Origin: Adhaeribacter aerolatus
Lineage (GTDB): Bacteria > Bacteroidota > Bacteroidia > Cytophagales > Hymenobacteraceae
DNA: 64,000 nucleotides
NCBI RefSeq assembly: GCF_007991635.1
Contig: NZ_BJYS01000008.1
Location: 62,001 to 126,000 of the forward strand
Reading direction: 5' to 3'
Shown: positions 45,019-54,084 of the stretch, in pieces
Numbering within the stretch: the first letter of the stretch is position 1
How the letters are laid out: each line of letters begins with the position of its first letter
Made by a program: the position numbers and the translations under genes
Notes under the pieces: generated by a model
Databases searched by the model: none
What the model was told of the DNA's origin: nothing
What the model saw: the letters and a program-made list of their open reading frames with translations, nothing else

Positions 45019-47385
45019 TTATTTAAGTAAACGCACATAGTAAATGCCCCCGGCAGTTGAGTTTTGATGGGCGATAAATTTAACGGTTAAGTTGGTGCTG
45101 CCGGCTTTGTTTAATATTTCATTTGGCAGTTGGTAGTCAACTTCGTAAAATTTATCACCCTGAACCCCATCCAGTTTAACGGTTCTTAGCAACGTATTAT
45201 TCACGTAAATATCAAAACTGCGGTTTTTATCGCCGCCAAAATAGGTTATTTGTAAGGTGCGCGCCTCTTTCTTCGGATTCTTCAGAGCGTAGCTGAACCA
45301 ACCGGTAGCATGGCGCCAGTGGCGGTTGTTAAACACGCCGGATTCGGTTTTTTCGCCCTGAAAATTATGGTCTGATTCCGGTTGTTGCTCGCCAGGGGCT
45401 ACCTGGTCCACGGTGCGGGCTTCCAGCGCCAGCCGGGCAGTTTCTCTTTCCCGCATGGCCTTCCGGTTATTTTCCAGTTTTTCCGGGGTAGTTACGGGCC
45501 AATATAACATATAGCGCGCCTCATGAATCTGGTAAAAAGGCACCAGTTCTAAACTTTTATATTTAGCCGGATAAAGCAAATTAGCGACCCGGAAAGTTAA
45601 GGGCTTATCCGCCACCGGCTGCACGGCCGCGGCTAAATCTTTATCCGCAGAAACAAGCATGGGGGCCTCTTCAATCGGGTACTGTGGTCCGCTGGCAATA
45701 TGTCCCATACGGCTCCCATCTGCCCATAAACCTTTCAGGTTAGTAGTATCGGTTATTGCCGCTAGCACTATTGGGCCATGCACAAAAGAAACCCAAGATG
45801 ATTTATCGGGCATTTGCTCCACTTTGGTCTGCATGGGTAAGCTAACTATAACCACATCGCCGGTTTTCCATTTCCGGTTTACAGCTACAAAACCGCTGGC
45901 ATCTGGCTTAACGATTACGTCTTTCTGATTAACCTGCACTTTAAGTCCACGGGTTTTTACCCACGATGGGTAACGAATTTGCAAAGCAAATTTTTGTGGT
46001 TTTTTCAGCTTTAATTTTAATGCGGTGGCTTCTTCGAAGGGGAATTTCGTTTCCTGAGTTAGGGTAAGTCCTTTTTCCGGCCAGTTGAGTTCCGACGGGA
46101 TGAACAGGTTTACATAAAGGTCTTTGGTGTTATGCGCATAAATCAGTTCGCCGTACTTTCCGTGGTTCTCCAGCCCCGAACCTACACAGCACCAGAAACT
46201 TTCCTGCGGTTGCGAATATACGCGGTAATGCTGCGGGCGCATGGGCGTAAAATAAACAAAGCCGCCTTTTTCGGGGTGCTGCGACGACAAAATATGATTG
46301 TACAAAGCCCGTTCGTAATATTCGATATATTGCTGGGTAGGTTTGGCCTGAAACAAATGTTTACTAAGCTTCAGCATGTTGTAAGTATTACAGGTTTCCG
46401 GCCCTTCTACCGACTCCAGCATGGAAGAAAAATTATCTGCCGGATGAAAATGCTCCCGCACACTGTTGCCCCCAATGGAAACGGTTCGGTTCTGTACCAC
46501 CGTGTGCCAGAAGAAATCCGCCGCCTTAGCCCAATCCTGTTCGCCGGCTACTTCGGCTACCCGCATAAACCCGATAACCTTTGGGATTTGGGTATTGGCA
46601 TGAATACCATTCAGGGCATCTTTTTGGGCTAATAAAGGGTTCAGAATGGCTTGGTGCGAAAATTTACGGGCCAGCTCCAGGTATTTTTTATCGCCGGTTA
46701 AGGCCGCAACATCCGCAAAAACTTCGTTTAGCCCGCCGTGTTCGCTCTTTAATATTTCCTGTATTTGTGCTTCCGATAAATTAGCCGTTAAGTTCAAACA
46801 CCAGTCAGTAAGTTGCACCAGCATGTCTTTTGCTTTCGGATTCGCACCAAACTGATAAGCATCTAATAAGCCGGCGTAAATTTTATGAATATTGTACAGG
46901 GGTACCCATTTTTTATTTAACGAAAAAGTGCCCGCATCAATTTTTCCTTGAGCGATTTCCTGCCACATGTCCTTACCACCCGGTACCCCACCCAGGTAGC
47001 CGTTGCCGTTTTTTTGCTGGCAAGCAGCCAATTGGTCAATTATATAATCGAGCCTTTGCTTTACTTCCTGGTTACCGGTTGCCGCATACATCAAAGACAA
47101 AGCCGATAAATAATGCCCGCCAATATGCCCATCCAGGCCGGTGTTTTCCCAGTTGCCATACCACTCGGCTTTAGGTGTTATGCCGGCCTCGCTCAGATAT
47201 GGAGCCAGTAACCGGTCCGGGCTCAGGGCTAAGATATATTGCAGGTCAATTTCCTGGGCTTGCTTAAAAGGACTGTTGTGCAGCCGCACCGCATTTAAAG
47301 GAAAACTTTGCAATGGCACCTGCTGGCTAAAACCCCGGATTGGCATCAGTAACAGCAAGAGAACATAAAAAGAACTTAATTTCAT
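45019..47385 (-). CDS. Glycoside hydrolase family 127 (beta-L-arabinofuranosidase type), secreted
   Basis: The 788-residue protein has a signal peptide (ending RGFSQQ) and a GH127/DUF1680 catalytic domain. The zinc-cysteine active site known from the family is present: ETCN (Glu 330, Cys 332) and WCCVGSG (Cys 399 and 400), one of which would be the nucleophile. A C-terminal beta-sandwich of about 130 residues ends the protein (FDIYVNNTLLRTVKLDGV). It should remove beta-L-arabinofuranose units from plant arabinans or glycoproteins in the periplasm. It lies near the uronate cluster, fitting use of pectic polysaccharides. GH146-type specificity is possible. Confidence 0.87.
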   Translation of the reverse strand: MKLSSFYVLLLLLMPIRGFSQQVPLQSFPLNAVRLHNSPFKQAQEIDLQYILALSPDRLLAPYLSEAGITPKAEWYGNWENTGLDGHIGGHYLSALSLMYAATGNQEVKQRLDYIIDQLAACQQKNGNGYLGGVPGGKDMWQEIAQGKIDAGTFSLNKKWVPLYNIHKIYAGLLDAYQFGANPKAKDMLVQLTDWCLNLTANLSEAQIQEILKSEHGGLNEVFADVAALTGDKKYLELARKFSHQAILNPLLAQKDALNGIHANTQIPKVIGFMRVAEVAGEQDWAKAADFFWHTVVQNRTVSIGGNSVREHFHPADNFSSMLESVEGPETCNTYNMLKLSKHLFQAKPTQQYIEYYERALYNHILSSQHPEKGGFVYFTPMRPQHYRVYSQPQESFWCCVGSGLENHGKYGELIYAHNTKDLYVNLFIPSELNWPEKGLTLTQETKFPFEEATALKLKLKKPQKFALQIRYPSWVKTRGLKVQVNQKDVIVKPDASGFVAVNRKWKTGDVVIVSLPMQTKVEQMPDKSSWVSFVHGPIVLAAITDTTNLKGLWADGSRMGHIASGPQYPIEEAPMLVSADKDLAAAVQPVADKPLTFRVANLLYPAKYKSLELVPFYQIHEARYMLYWPVTTPEKLENNRKAMRERETARLALEARTVDQVAPGEQQPESDHNFQGEKTESGVFNNRHWRHATGWFSYALKNPKKEARTLQITYFGGDKNRSFDIYVNNTLLRTVKLDGVQGDKFYEVDYQLPNEILNKAGSTNLTVKFIAHQNSTAGGIYYVRLLK

Positions 47386-47743
47386 TTGGGGTAATATGAT
47401 TAAGAAAAGCTAAGTTACAAGCCTGCTTTGGGATTACTAAGAAATTTTGAAGTAAAAATAAGTCTGGAATTGCCTAAAGTACCACCCATAAAATAAGTGA
47501 AACTACCCTTCTGGTTCCCTAAGGAGGAGTCTCACCAATATAATTATCAGTTGTTATAACAAATCTCTTGAACGTTCTTCCCTAACAGAACATTGGTTAT
47601 ACCGGTTGCACAAACCTCACAGGTCTTGAAGACCGGTGAGGTTTTAAGCAATGGCAGCTTGCTTATTTTTCCGGAATACTGACTTATATGCGTGGCTATT
47701 CAGGAAATTAATTGATGGAGTTCATTTGCCTATTCCCATTAAA
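47386..47743. other. 358-bp gene-free gap between the GH127 and T9SS cargo genes
   Basis: No open frame with recognisable content was found. The gap contains the GT-rich hairpin at 47613-47645 and, near 47511-47535, a stretch (CTAAGGAGGAGTCT) faintly similar to the repeat arms seen at 51-63 kb. Confidence 0.5.
47613..47645. repeat. Palindromic element, possible terminator of the cargo-protein side
   Basis: AAACCTCAC (47613-47621) pairs with GTGAGGTTT (47637-47645), and GGTCT with AGACC inside, around a TGA loop with one mismatch. It lacks a strong T-run. The shape resembles dispersed palindromes often seen between genes in Bacteroidetes. Confidence 0.5.
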
Positions 47744-49375
47744 CTATCTTTTTATAAATGCTTTACTTTCCTGCACACCATCTTTCACCACTACTAAGTA
47801 ATAGGTACCGGTCGGTAAACTGGTAACCGGAACAGCTAAAAAATTATCAGTTAAATCAGTACCAGAGTGCTGGTAAACTACTTTTCCCATTGTGTTGAGC
47901 ACCCGTACATTAATCTCTTTAAAAGTTTTCGCATAGCCCAAATTAACGTTTAATAAATCTAAAGCGGGGTTTGGGTAAAGATTCAGTACTTGCGGCAATT
48001 GTTTTAATGCTACCGCTAATATAGGCGAATAAGTAACGGTGCCATCCAAATCAACTTGCTTCAGGCGGTAATAACTAGTGCCGGGTAAAGGCTTTCTATC
48101 AACAAATTGGTAAGACTTTTCGGTATTGGAATCACCGTTGCCTTTTATAATGCCAATAGATTTAAAATCAGTAGCTTCTTGCTGGCTTCTTTCCAATACA
48201 AACTGTTCATGGTTCTTTTCTATAGCCGTGGCCCAACTTAAATTTATTTCTTTGGCGGTAGGCAGCGCTTTAAAATATACCAACTCCACTGGCAGTACCG
48301 AATTATCTTCGTTCGGAAAACCTTTGGTATTGCTGTTATCAAGACTCCGGCCCCAGGTGCCCGGGGCATAATTAGCATTATTTTTCAGTGCTAGGTAAAG
48401 CGAGTTATCCGGGCCATCAGAAGCGTTCTCAGTTAAACCTACATCCTGACTCTTCAGGCCGGCAGCCGGACCGGAAACGGCCGTAATCTCTCCACCATAA
48501 GATAAAAACTGAATAATATGCTGACCAGCATAAATACAGAAGCCACCCTGGTTATCGGCCAGTCCGCTCGGTATATCGAGGTAGTATAATTTTTGGTCGG
48601 TTACAATACCGGGGTTTGCTGTTTTAAAATTTGCTAAGCTAAAAGTACCATAAACGTTGCCGGCCCCATTGTACAAACCAATTTGGACAGAATTCAGGTT
48701 AGTGAAATCCTTCGGAACGGCAAGTTCTATAAATCCGGTTCTGGTAACGGCTGTGTTGGCGTAATGAAACTCATTCACTTTTATGCGCGGGATAGGCGTT
48801 CCAAAAAGGCTTACATTATCCACCCGGAACGCACCTAAATAACTATTAGCCCCATAACCGTAGATACGAAAAGTAACCGAACTGCCGGCAGGAATTACAA
48901 AGTCGTTATAATCCCAGGTGGTTTTGCTCAGATTGCTTACCGGAGGCAAAAAATCATGCGTTTCGGTGTTAAATTTTCCGTTACCATTATGCGTTACCCG
49001 AATATTGGTTGGTCCATCTGAGGTGCGGTAATTATCGAAACTAAGTGAGGTTAACAGTAAGGCATAATCGGGATTAGCGGTAATAGTAAACTCTATAAAA
49101 CGCTCTTCTTCCACGGTTTTGCTCCATTCCCGCGAGTTATACACGTTATCACCGCGCCACCATTGCACCACTTCTCTTTTGAATGGACTAAAAGTAGCAT
49201 AATAAGGTTGTTCTGTTACAGCTGAAAAATCATTTTGGGTTTGGAGCGTAGACACGCCGGTAAATTCGTATTTACCTATTAACTGGGCGAAAGAACTAAG
49301 GGTGGAACAAGCAAGACAAAGGAAGATTAAAAACGCGAACAAAGTTGATTTAGGAAGTAATAGACCAGTTTTCAT
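47744..49375 (-). CDS. Secreted protein with T9SS type A sorting domain
   Basis: The 543-residue protein has a signal peptide (ending SFAQ), an N-terminal beta-sandwich region (about 30-195), a middle lamin-tail-like region (KVNEFHYANTAVTRTGFIELAVP), a fibronectin-like part (VELVYFKALPTAKEINLSW) and a type A C-terminal sorting signal (LNLYPNPALDLLNVNLG to the final KAFIKR). It should be exported by the SprA/PorV/PorU system encoded in this window and retained on the cell surface or released. I see no catalytic motif, so binding or adhesion is possible. It is monocistronic. Confidence 0.85.
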   Translation of the reverse strand: MKTGLLLPKSTLFAFLIFLCLACSTLSSFAQLIGKYEFTGVSTLQTQNDFSAVTEQPYYATFSPFKREVVQWWRGDNVYNSREWSKTVEEERFIEFTITANPDYALLLTSLSFDNYRTSDGPTNIRVTHNGNGKFNTETHDFLPPVSNLSKTTWDYNDFVIPAGSSVTFRIYGYGANSYLGAFRVDNVSLFGTPIPRIKVNEFHYANTAVTRTGFIELAVPKDFTNLNSVQIGLYNGAGNVYGTFSLANFKTANPGIVTDQKLYYLDIPSGLADNQGGFCIYAGQHIIQFLSYGGEITAVSGPAAGLKSQDVGLTENASDGPDNSLYLALKNNANYAPGTWGRSLDNSNTKGFPNEDNSVLPVELVYFKALPTAKEINLSWATAIEKNHEQFVLERSQQEATDFKSIGIIKGNGDSNTEKSYQFVDRKPLPGTSYYRLKQVDLDGTVTYSPILAVALKQLPQVLNLYPNPALDLLNVNLGYAKTFKEINVRVLNTMGKVVYQHSGTDLTDNFLAVPVTSLPTGTYYLVVVKDGVQESKAFIKR

Positions 49376-50092
49376 TTAGCTTATAAATAGTTTTTGTTAA
49401 CGCTTCCAAAGCAGGCCCCTTTGCTTTCCAAGATTAATAACCTATTAATCCATAGCTTTTTAAACCCGCTGCAATTATAGGATAAATAAAATATGTATTA
49501 GAATAGTTCATTATTATTTATAATTATTTAAAGATTTCGAAAAAACCTTTCCTATTCGCTCCTTTCGGGTTTTTAGGATTATTAATACTAAATATGTTCA
49601 ATAGTTGGGAGGCATAGCAGCTTGGTTTTAAAATTCGGAAGCTCCCTTTCGAACCAGCCTGCTAAGAAGTTATGATTGGGTGCAGATCGAAAGATACGGT
49701 ACAGGCACTTGGCATTACGGAGTTGTTACTGGAAAATATGCGTCTGGTTCAGCGGCGGCAAAAAGGCACTGCTACTTTAGCTGCCGGCTCATTGCCCATA
49801 GCCTTTATATTAAGATGTACCAATAATCCTTCAATAGGGCGGAGAACCAATATCTGGTTTCCTACTGATAAACAGCGCCATAGCTTCTGGGAAAAGCTAA
49901 AGTTAAAACAGCCGCCAGGCTGCCCTCGTTATTTTCAGGAAGGACTTGGGGTTAGCCCTTTTATACTCTTTGTTTTAAGTTTGACTGGATTGGAATAGTA
50001 AGCATTAATCTATAAGGCATTTTTCGGTTACGCTTCTAAAAATTAATTACACAAAAGGTTGTTTATACCTCTCATCCCCCAGCTACAGCTTA
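49376..50092. other. 717-bp gene-poor stretch with one doubtful open frame
   Basis: AT-rich near 49440-49550, as expected for the promoter side of the cargo-protein gene. A + strand open frame of 108 codons (49672-49998) has no signal peptide, no recognised motif and unconvincing composition. A second frame over 49660-49790 reads YDWVQIERYGTGTWHYGVV but soon stops. I see no repeat or RNA gene and regard this as decayed or regulatory DNA. Confidence 0.4.
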
Positions 50093-50551
50093 TTAAAGCA
50101 GAATACTATTTTCAGAAAACAGTTTTTTTGTGGCCAAATTGGTTTGCTCATCCATTTCGTGGATTTGGCTAAGCACATCTAACACCGCCATCAAGCCGTT
50201 AAACATGCGTTCTTCCCGTGTTTTACCTTTAGGCGCTCTTTCAAAGGCGTATTCCAGGCGGGCCAGTTCGGGCCAGGTATAACCGGTGGCATCTATTTGC
50301 GCCTGGGCCTGGCCAGTATAAGCCCAGGGTCGCTTTACCTGGGCAATTTTATAACTCAACGTAACAAACACATGCGACCAGGCAACCGTCCGGCCAATCC
50401 ATTTTAAATCCTGGTTAAATTTTATATCCAGGTTGGCCGCAACCAGATTACCTACCGCGCAGGCATGGCAATTCCCCTGCACCAAAGAATTGTTCAGATA
50501 TGCGTTTACCAATATTTTTATGGTTTTATCGTAAAGCTCCTTGTTTTTCAT
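50093..50551 (-). CDS. Conserved hypothetical protein with a CHAC motif
   Basis: The 152-residue protein has no signal peptide or membrane helix. The N-terminal segment GNCHACAVGNLVAAN places two Cys and one His close together, which could bind a metal or be redox-active. The rest is helical with charged surfaces (RMFNGLMAVLDVLSQIHEMDE). I do not recognise the family. It is flanked by two gene-poor stretches and has ATG at 50551. Codon use looks like its neighbours, so it is likely a real gene. Confidence 0.6.
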   Translation of the reverse strand: MKNKELYDKTIKILVNAYLNNSLVQGNCHACAVGNLVAANLDIKFNQDLKWIGRTVAWSHVFVTLSYKIAQVKRPWAYTGQAQAQIDATGYTWPELARLEYAFERAPKGKTREERMFNGLMAVLDVLSQIHEMDEQTNLATKKLFSENSILL

Positions 50552-51248
50552 CTTACAATAATTAAAGCTCTACCGCTGGCTATAATGGCGGGTTAATATT
50601 CTTTATCGATATAGTCTTAAATAAGTTGCCGTAGTTGGCTAAGTTTATTTTTCACAGGATTATGCTGAAGCTTACGGAGATATTAAACGCTACTTACCAG
50701 CATTTAAATTAAAGCGGTTTAAATTAGAATTCATAGTTGCCTTAGGTTTCCGGGCGGAATAAGGAAGACAGGACAAGTAGCCGGATCATCACTCAAGAAG
50801 ACCAAACACGAGCAGTCCCAAATATTTCTTTGGTGAGGTATACCTAAAGAATATTTATGGTGAGGCATGCCTGGCGGCATGCTGAATAGTAGTTCCGCCA
50901 ATTAAAAGAACAGAATCTGATGTTATTCCAAAGTATGACCTAACCCCCTTGAAAACGAAAGACCCGAACCACCCGGCAAAAGGCTATTTTGCCGGGTGGT
51001 TCGGGTCGCTGAAAAGAGAAACTATTTTAATTCTTAAATGCCAATCCTAACCCAATCTGGCAAGATATATTTTACAACCGCTCAAAATAAATTAGAAACT
51101 GTGTTTGCTTCTCGGCGGTGAATATAGACCTGTAAGTTTCAGTTTACGCTATTCCATTAAAAGAACATTTTATGTTTTTTACCAGATTAGCTGCATAGGA
51201 AAACAAAGACCAAACCGATAAAAAAATGAGACAAAAGGCAATATTAAG
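50552..51248. other. 697-bp gene-free stretch with possible gene remnant and hairpins
   Basis: A 35-codon open end on the + strand (50655-50762) reads QDYAEAYGDIKRYLPAF and ends FIVALGFRAE, faintly like a nitroreductase C-terminus, but it has no start and an upstream stop. A smaller GCATGCC/GGCATGC hairpin lies near 50864-50881 and a perfect 21-bp hairpin at 50961-51007. No intact gene is visible. Confidence 0.45.
50961..51007. repeat. Perfect 21-bp hairpin with 5-nt loop
   Basis: Arms 50961-50981 and 50987-51007 are exact reverse complements (GACCCGAACCACCCGG core) around the loop GGCTA. No T-run follows on either strand, so it is not a classical terminator. It lies in the middle of a gene-free stretch. 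Confidence 0.75.
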
Positions 51249-51677
51249 TTAAACTTTTACCGCCTGGCGCGCCAGTAATTTCCATTGCCCCTGCTGCTTT
51301 TGCCAAATCAACAGAATAGACAGCTTAGTAGTACCAGGTACGCCACCGTTCTTGGTTTCGGCCGTTAACGTGTGCCGCACCAGGGCCGTGTTGCCTACCA
51401 CTTTAATAGTTTGGTCGGTCAGGTCAATCTTCACAAAATCCGATTTACCGCTCAACAAGTTTTCCATGAAAGTAGCTTTGTTTTCAATTAAACCATTCGA
51501 ATGCCCGTAACTCAGTTCGGGCAGGGCAATATTATTCAGGTTATTCTTATCAGGATTAACCATTGCGGTTTTCAGCTTTTCTACAGCGGCGGCTACAGCT
51601 TTCTCATCCGCAGTTTGGGCAAAACCACTTAGGCTAACAGCTAATAATAAAAAGAAAGAACACAGTATTGATTTCAT
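51249..51677 (-). CDS. Secreted nuclear transport factor 2-like (DUF4440/SnoaL-type) protein
   Basis: The 142-residue protein has a signal peptide (MKSILCSFFLLLAVSLSGFAQ) and an NTF2-like alpha+beta cone fold: helix VAAAVEKLKTAMVNPDKNNL, then strands including LSYGHSNGLIENKATFM and the C-terminal LSILLIWQKQQGQWKLLAR. Periplasmic members of this family are mostly uncharacterised. ATG at 51677 starts exactly at the signal peptide, and an upstream in-frame start would spoil it. It lies downstream of the transporter gene on the same strand, with a hairpin repeat between. Confidence 0.8.
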   Translation of the reverse strand: MKSILCSFFLLLAVSLSGFAQTADEKAVAAAVEKLKTAMVNPDKNNLNNIALPELSYGHSNGLIENKATFMENLLSGKSDFVKIDLTDQTIKVVGNTALVRHTLTAETKNGGVPGTTKLSILLIWQKQQGQWKLLARQAVKV

Positions 51678-51742
51678 ATAAATGAATATTTGTAGTGAAT
51701 GAGGAGTAGAAATATTAAATTTTGGTATCACCAATCCGCCTC

Positions 51743-51799
51743 TGTCATTCAGGAGGAAACTATTTAGCTATTTACAAAATAGTTTCCTCCTGAATGACA
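51743..51799. repeat. Inverted-repeat element, copy 1
   Basis: Arms 51743-51765 and 51777-51799 are perfect 23-bp reverse complements with the family core TGTCATTCAGGAGGAAACT, and the loop is 11 nt. It lies between the ExuT-type transporter gene and the NTF2-like gene. No strong T-run follows on the minus strand, but it may still end or stabilise transcripts. Confidence 0.8.
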
Positions 51800-51859
51800 A
51801 GGGTGGTTTTTTAAACCTGTATTATTTTAACTATTACTTAACATCAGTTTTAAATAATA

Positions 51860-53209
51860 CTAAATATTTACGGGTTTCATGCGGGGTACCAGCACGTGCA
51901 TAATAAGCCAGGCCAGCAAATAGGCGCCGCCGCAAATCAGGAACATGATAAAATAAGCGGTTTCGAGCTGGTTAATGCTTTCGTAGTACACAAACATTTG
52001 CTTTTGCACCAGCGCCGATAACAAAATACCGCCTAAACCGCCGGCCATGCCACCCATACCAGTAACTGATGCCACCGCTTTTTTAGGGAACATATCGGAA
52101 ACGGTGGTAAATATGTTGGCGCTCCAGGCCTGGTGAGCCGCAGCCGCCAAACCAATTACCAACACAGCCAGCCACATATTTATGCTGCCTAATTCCTGGG
52201 CAAAAACAATGGGCAATACCAATAATCCGTATATGAGCATAGACGTTTTGCGAGCCCGGAAAACCGGCCAGCCATTCTGAATAAATTTCATGGGTACCCA
52301 GCCGCCGCCAATACTACCCACACTCGAAATGGTGTATACCAGGGCCACCGGCCACATAATATCTAAACCCCGAATACCGTATTGTTTATCCAGAAAATCA
52401 GGCAACCAGAAAAGATAAAACCACCACACCGGGTCGGTTAAAAACTTACCCAGCACAAAAGCCCAGGTTTGCCGGAAGGCCAATAAGCGCACCCAGGGCA
52501 CTTTTGGTTCGGTTTCGATGGACGCAGCCGCCATATCGTCTACGTCGCTGTGAATGTAATCGAACTCGGCTTTGGTCAGGCGGGCTTGCCGCGCCGGTAC
52601 CTCGTAGTAATAAAACCAGGCTATTATCCAGATAAAGCCAATGGCGCCGGTTAAGATAAAAGCCCACTTCCAACCCATGGTTTCGGCAATTAAGGGCACC
52701 GTTAAAGGGGCAATAATTGCCCCTACGTTAGATCCGGAGTTGAAAATACCAGTGGCAAATGCTCTTTCTCTTTTGGGGAACCACTCGGCAGTAGCTTTAA
52801 TGGCAGCCGGGAAGTTACCGGCTTCGGTAACTCCTAAAAAAGCCCGGGCTACGCCAAAACCAAAGGTGCTGTTTACAAAAGCATGGCCTACCGCCGCTAA
52901 ACTCCATAAAAAGGTAGATAAGGCATAACCTATTTTGGTACCGAGTTTATCAATCAGCCGGCCTACACCCAGCATACCCAGTGCATAAGCAACCTTAAAG
53001 GCAATTTCTATATCGGCGTAATCGCCGGAGGTCCAGTTGAACTCCTCAGTCAGGTAAGGCTTCAATAAGGAGATTACGGCCCGATCGAGGTAGTTGATGG
53101 TAGTAGCAAAAAATATCAGGGAGCAAATAGTCCAGCGGTAGCGGCCTATTTGCTCCTGGGTATTGGTAGGCGGCCGATTAGTTGGAGGAGTGGTGGTGAC
53201 ACGTTGCAT
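51860..53209 (-). CDS. MFS transporter, ExuT-type hexuronate/anion:cation symporter family
   Basis: The 449-residue protein has 12 predicted membrane helices. The sequence around helix 1 (SLIFFATTINYLDRAVISLL) and the motif GVTEAGNFPAAIKATAEWFPKRERAFATGIFNSGSNVGAI are typical of the ACS family that includes ExuT, GarP and GudP. In this context it probably imports galacturonate or glucuronate across the inner membrane. The KDPG aldolase gene lies 212 bp upstream on the same strand, separated by a 175-bp inverted-repeat element. Exact substrate is inferred from neighbours. Confidence 0.85.
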   Translation of the reverse strand: MQRVTTTPPTNRPPTNTQEQIGRYRWTICSLIFFATTINYLDRAVISLLKPYLTEEFNWTSGDYADIEIAFKVAYALGMLGVGRLIDKLGTKIGYALSTFLWSLAAVGHAFVNSTFGFGVARAFLGVTEAGNFPAAIKATAEWFPKRERAFATGIFNSGSNVGAIIAPLTVPLIAETMGWKWAFILTGAIGFIWIIAWFYYYEVPARQARLTKAEFDYIHSDVDDMAAASIETEPKVPWVRLLAFRQTWAFVLGKFLTDPVWWFYLFWLPDFLDKQYGIRGLDIMWPVALVYTISSVGSIGGGWVPMKFIQNGWPVFRARKTSMLIYGLLVLPIVFAQELGSINMWLAVLVIGLAAAAHQAWSANIFTTVSDMFPKKAVASVTGMGGMAGGLGGILLSALVQKQMFVYYESINQLETAYFIMFLICGGAYLLAWLIMHVLVPRMKPVNI

Positions 53210-53238
53210 GAGGGATATTTAAAAATGGATGACAAATA

Positions 53239-53413
53239 TTGAATTATGAATTACAAATCAGAAACTAAATAAAGCACGTGAAAAGGTGGTTAATCAAACA
53301 GAAATAAAACAAAAGCGTTTGATAATCAACTTCTGGATAAATAACTATTTAAGGTAAATAATTATCTACCTGGCTTTTACTTCATAATTTCTGATTAATA
53401 ATTCATAATTCAA
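53239..53413. repeat. 175-bp element bounded by 26-bp inverted repeats
   Basis: TTGAATTATGAATTACAAAT at 53239 onward matches, as reverse complement with two mismatches, the end at 53388-53413. The inner 120 bp is AT-rich and non-coding. It fills almost the whole gap between the transporter and KDPG aldolase genes. It could be a MITE-like insertion or a repeat unit; transposase and target duplication are not seen. Confidence 0.55.
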
Positions 53414-53421
53414 ACTATATT

Positions 53422-54084
53422 TTAGCCTCTGATAGATTTAATAATAGCGGAAGCCTCTTTGGTAAGCGATTCTATCTTCGCATAATCCCGTTGTTCGAGC
53501 AAGGGCTTGCTGATTAATTTGCTGCCCATACCTACGGCACTAACACCCGCTTTAAACCAACCGGCAATATTTTCGCGGTCTAAATCCACACCACCGGTAG
53601 GCATAAATAATAAATCGGGGAATAATTCTTTAACCGCCGACAAGAAAGCGGTACCTAAAATATTGCCAGGGAATAATTTAACCATTTTGGCGCCCATCTG
53701 CTCGGCTTTAATAATTTCGGTTGGCGTCATACAGCCTGGTACCCACAACATATCGTTTTTATCGGCTACGGCTGCCGCATCTTCTACCAGGCCCGGGCTA
53801 ATAATATAGTGGGCACCGGCATCGATAAAAGCTTGGGCCGAAGCACCGTTTTTAATGGTACCCACTCCCAAATACATGCCTTCCAGTTCGGTATCGCAAA
53901 CCTGCCGCATTTTCTCAAAATTCTTTAAGGCGGCTTCGCCCCGGTTGGTATATTCTACAGTCCGGATGCCGGCTCTATACAAAGCTCTTAATACTTCTAT
54001 ACTTACCTCGGTATCTTTATAAAAGAATAAAGGCAGAAAACCCTGTTCCGGAATCAATTGTAGAATGTGCGATTTTTTATCCAT
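53422..54084 (-). CDS. eda: 2-dehydro-3-deoxyphosphogluconate aldolase (KDPG/KHG aldolase)
   Basis: The 220-residue class I aldolase cleaves KDPG to pyruvate and glyceraldehyde 3-phosphate. Visible features: the TIM-barrel Glu in RTVEYTNRGEAAL, GVGTIKN, the Schiff-base Lys region WVPGCMTPTEIIKAEQMGAKMVKLFPG, and phosphate-binding MPTGGVDLDRENIAGW. It completes the uronate route begun by UxaC, UxaB and UxaA. It is divergent from the adjacent sugar kinase gene across 256 bp, a likely shared control region, and lies upstream of the transporter gene. Confidence 0.93.
   Translation of the reverse strand: MDKKSHILQLIPEQGFLPLFFYKDTEVSIEVLRALYRAGIRTVEYTNRGEAALKNFEKMRQVCDTELEGMYLGVGTIKNGASAQAFIDAGAHYIISPGLVEDAAAVADKNDMLWVPGCMTPTEIIKAEQMGAKMVKLFPGNILGTAFLSAVKELFPDLLFMPTGGVDLDRENIAGWFKAGVSAVGMGSKLISKPLLEQRDYAKIESLTKEASAIIKSIRG

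Noticed and set aside
45659-47368. Multiple + strand open frames opposite the GH127 gene
   Set aside because: The minus strand encodes the complete family domain with its Cys/Glu site; the + frames have no motifs.
49672-49998. 108-codon + strand frame as a real gene
   Set aside because: No family resemblance, no good start region and atypical composition; kept only as a note within the gene-poor stretch.
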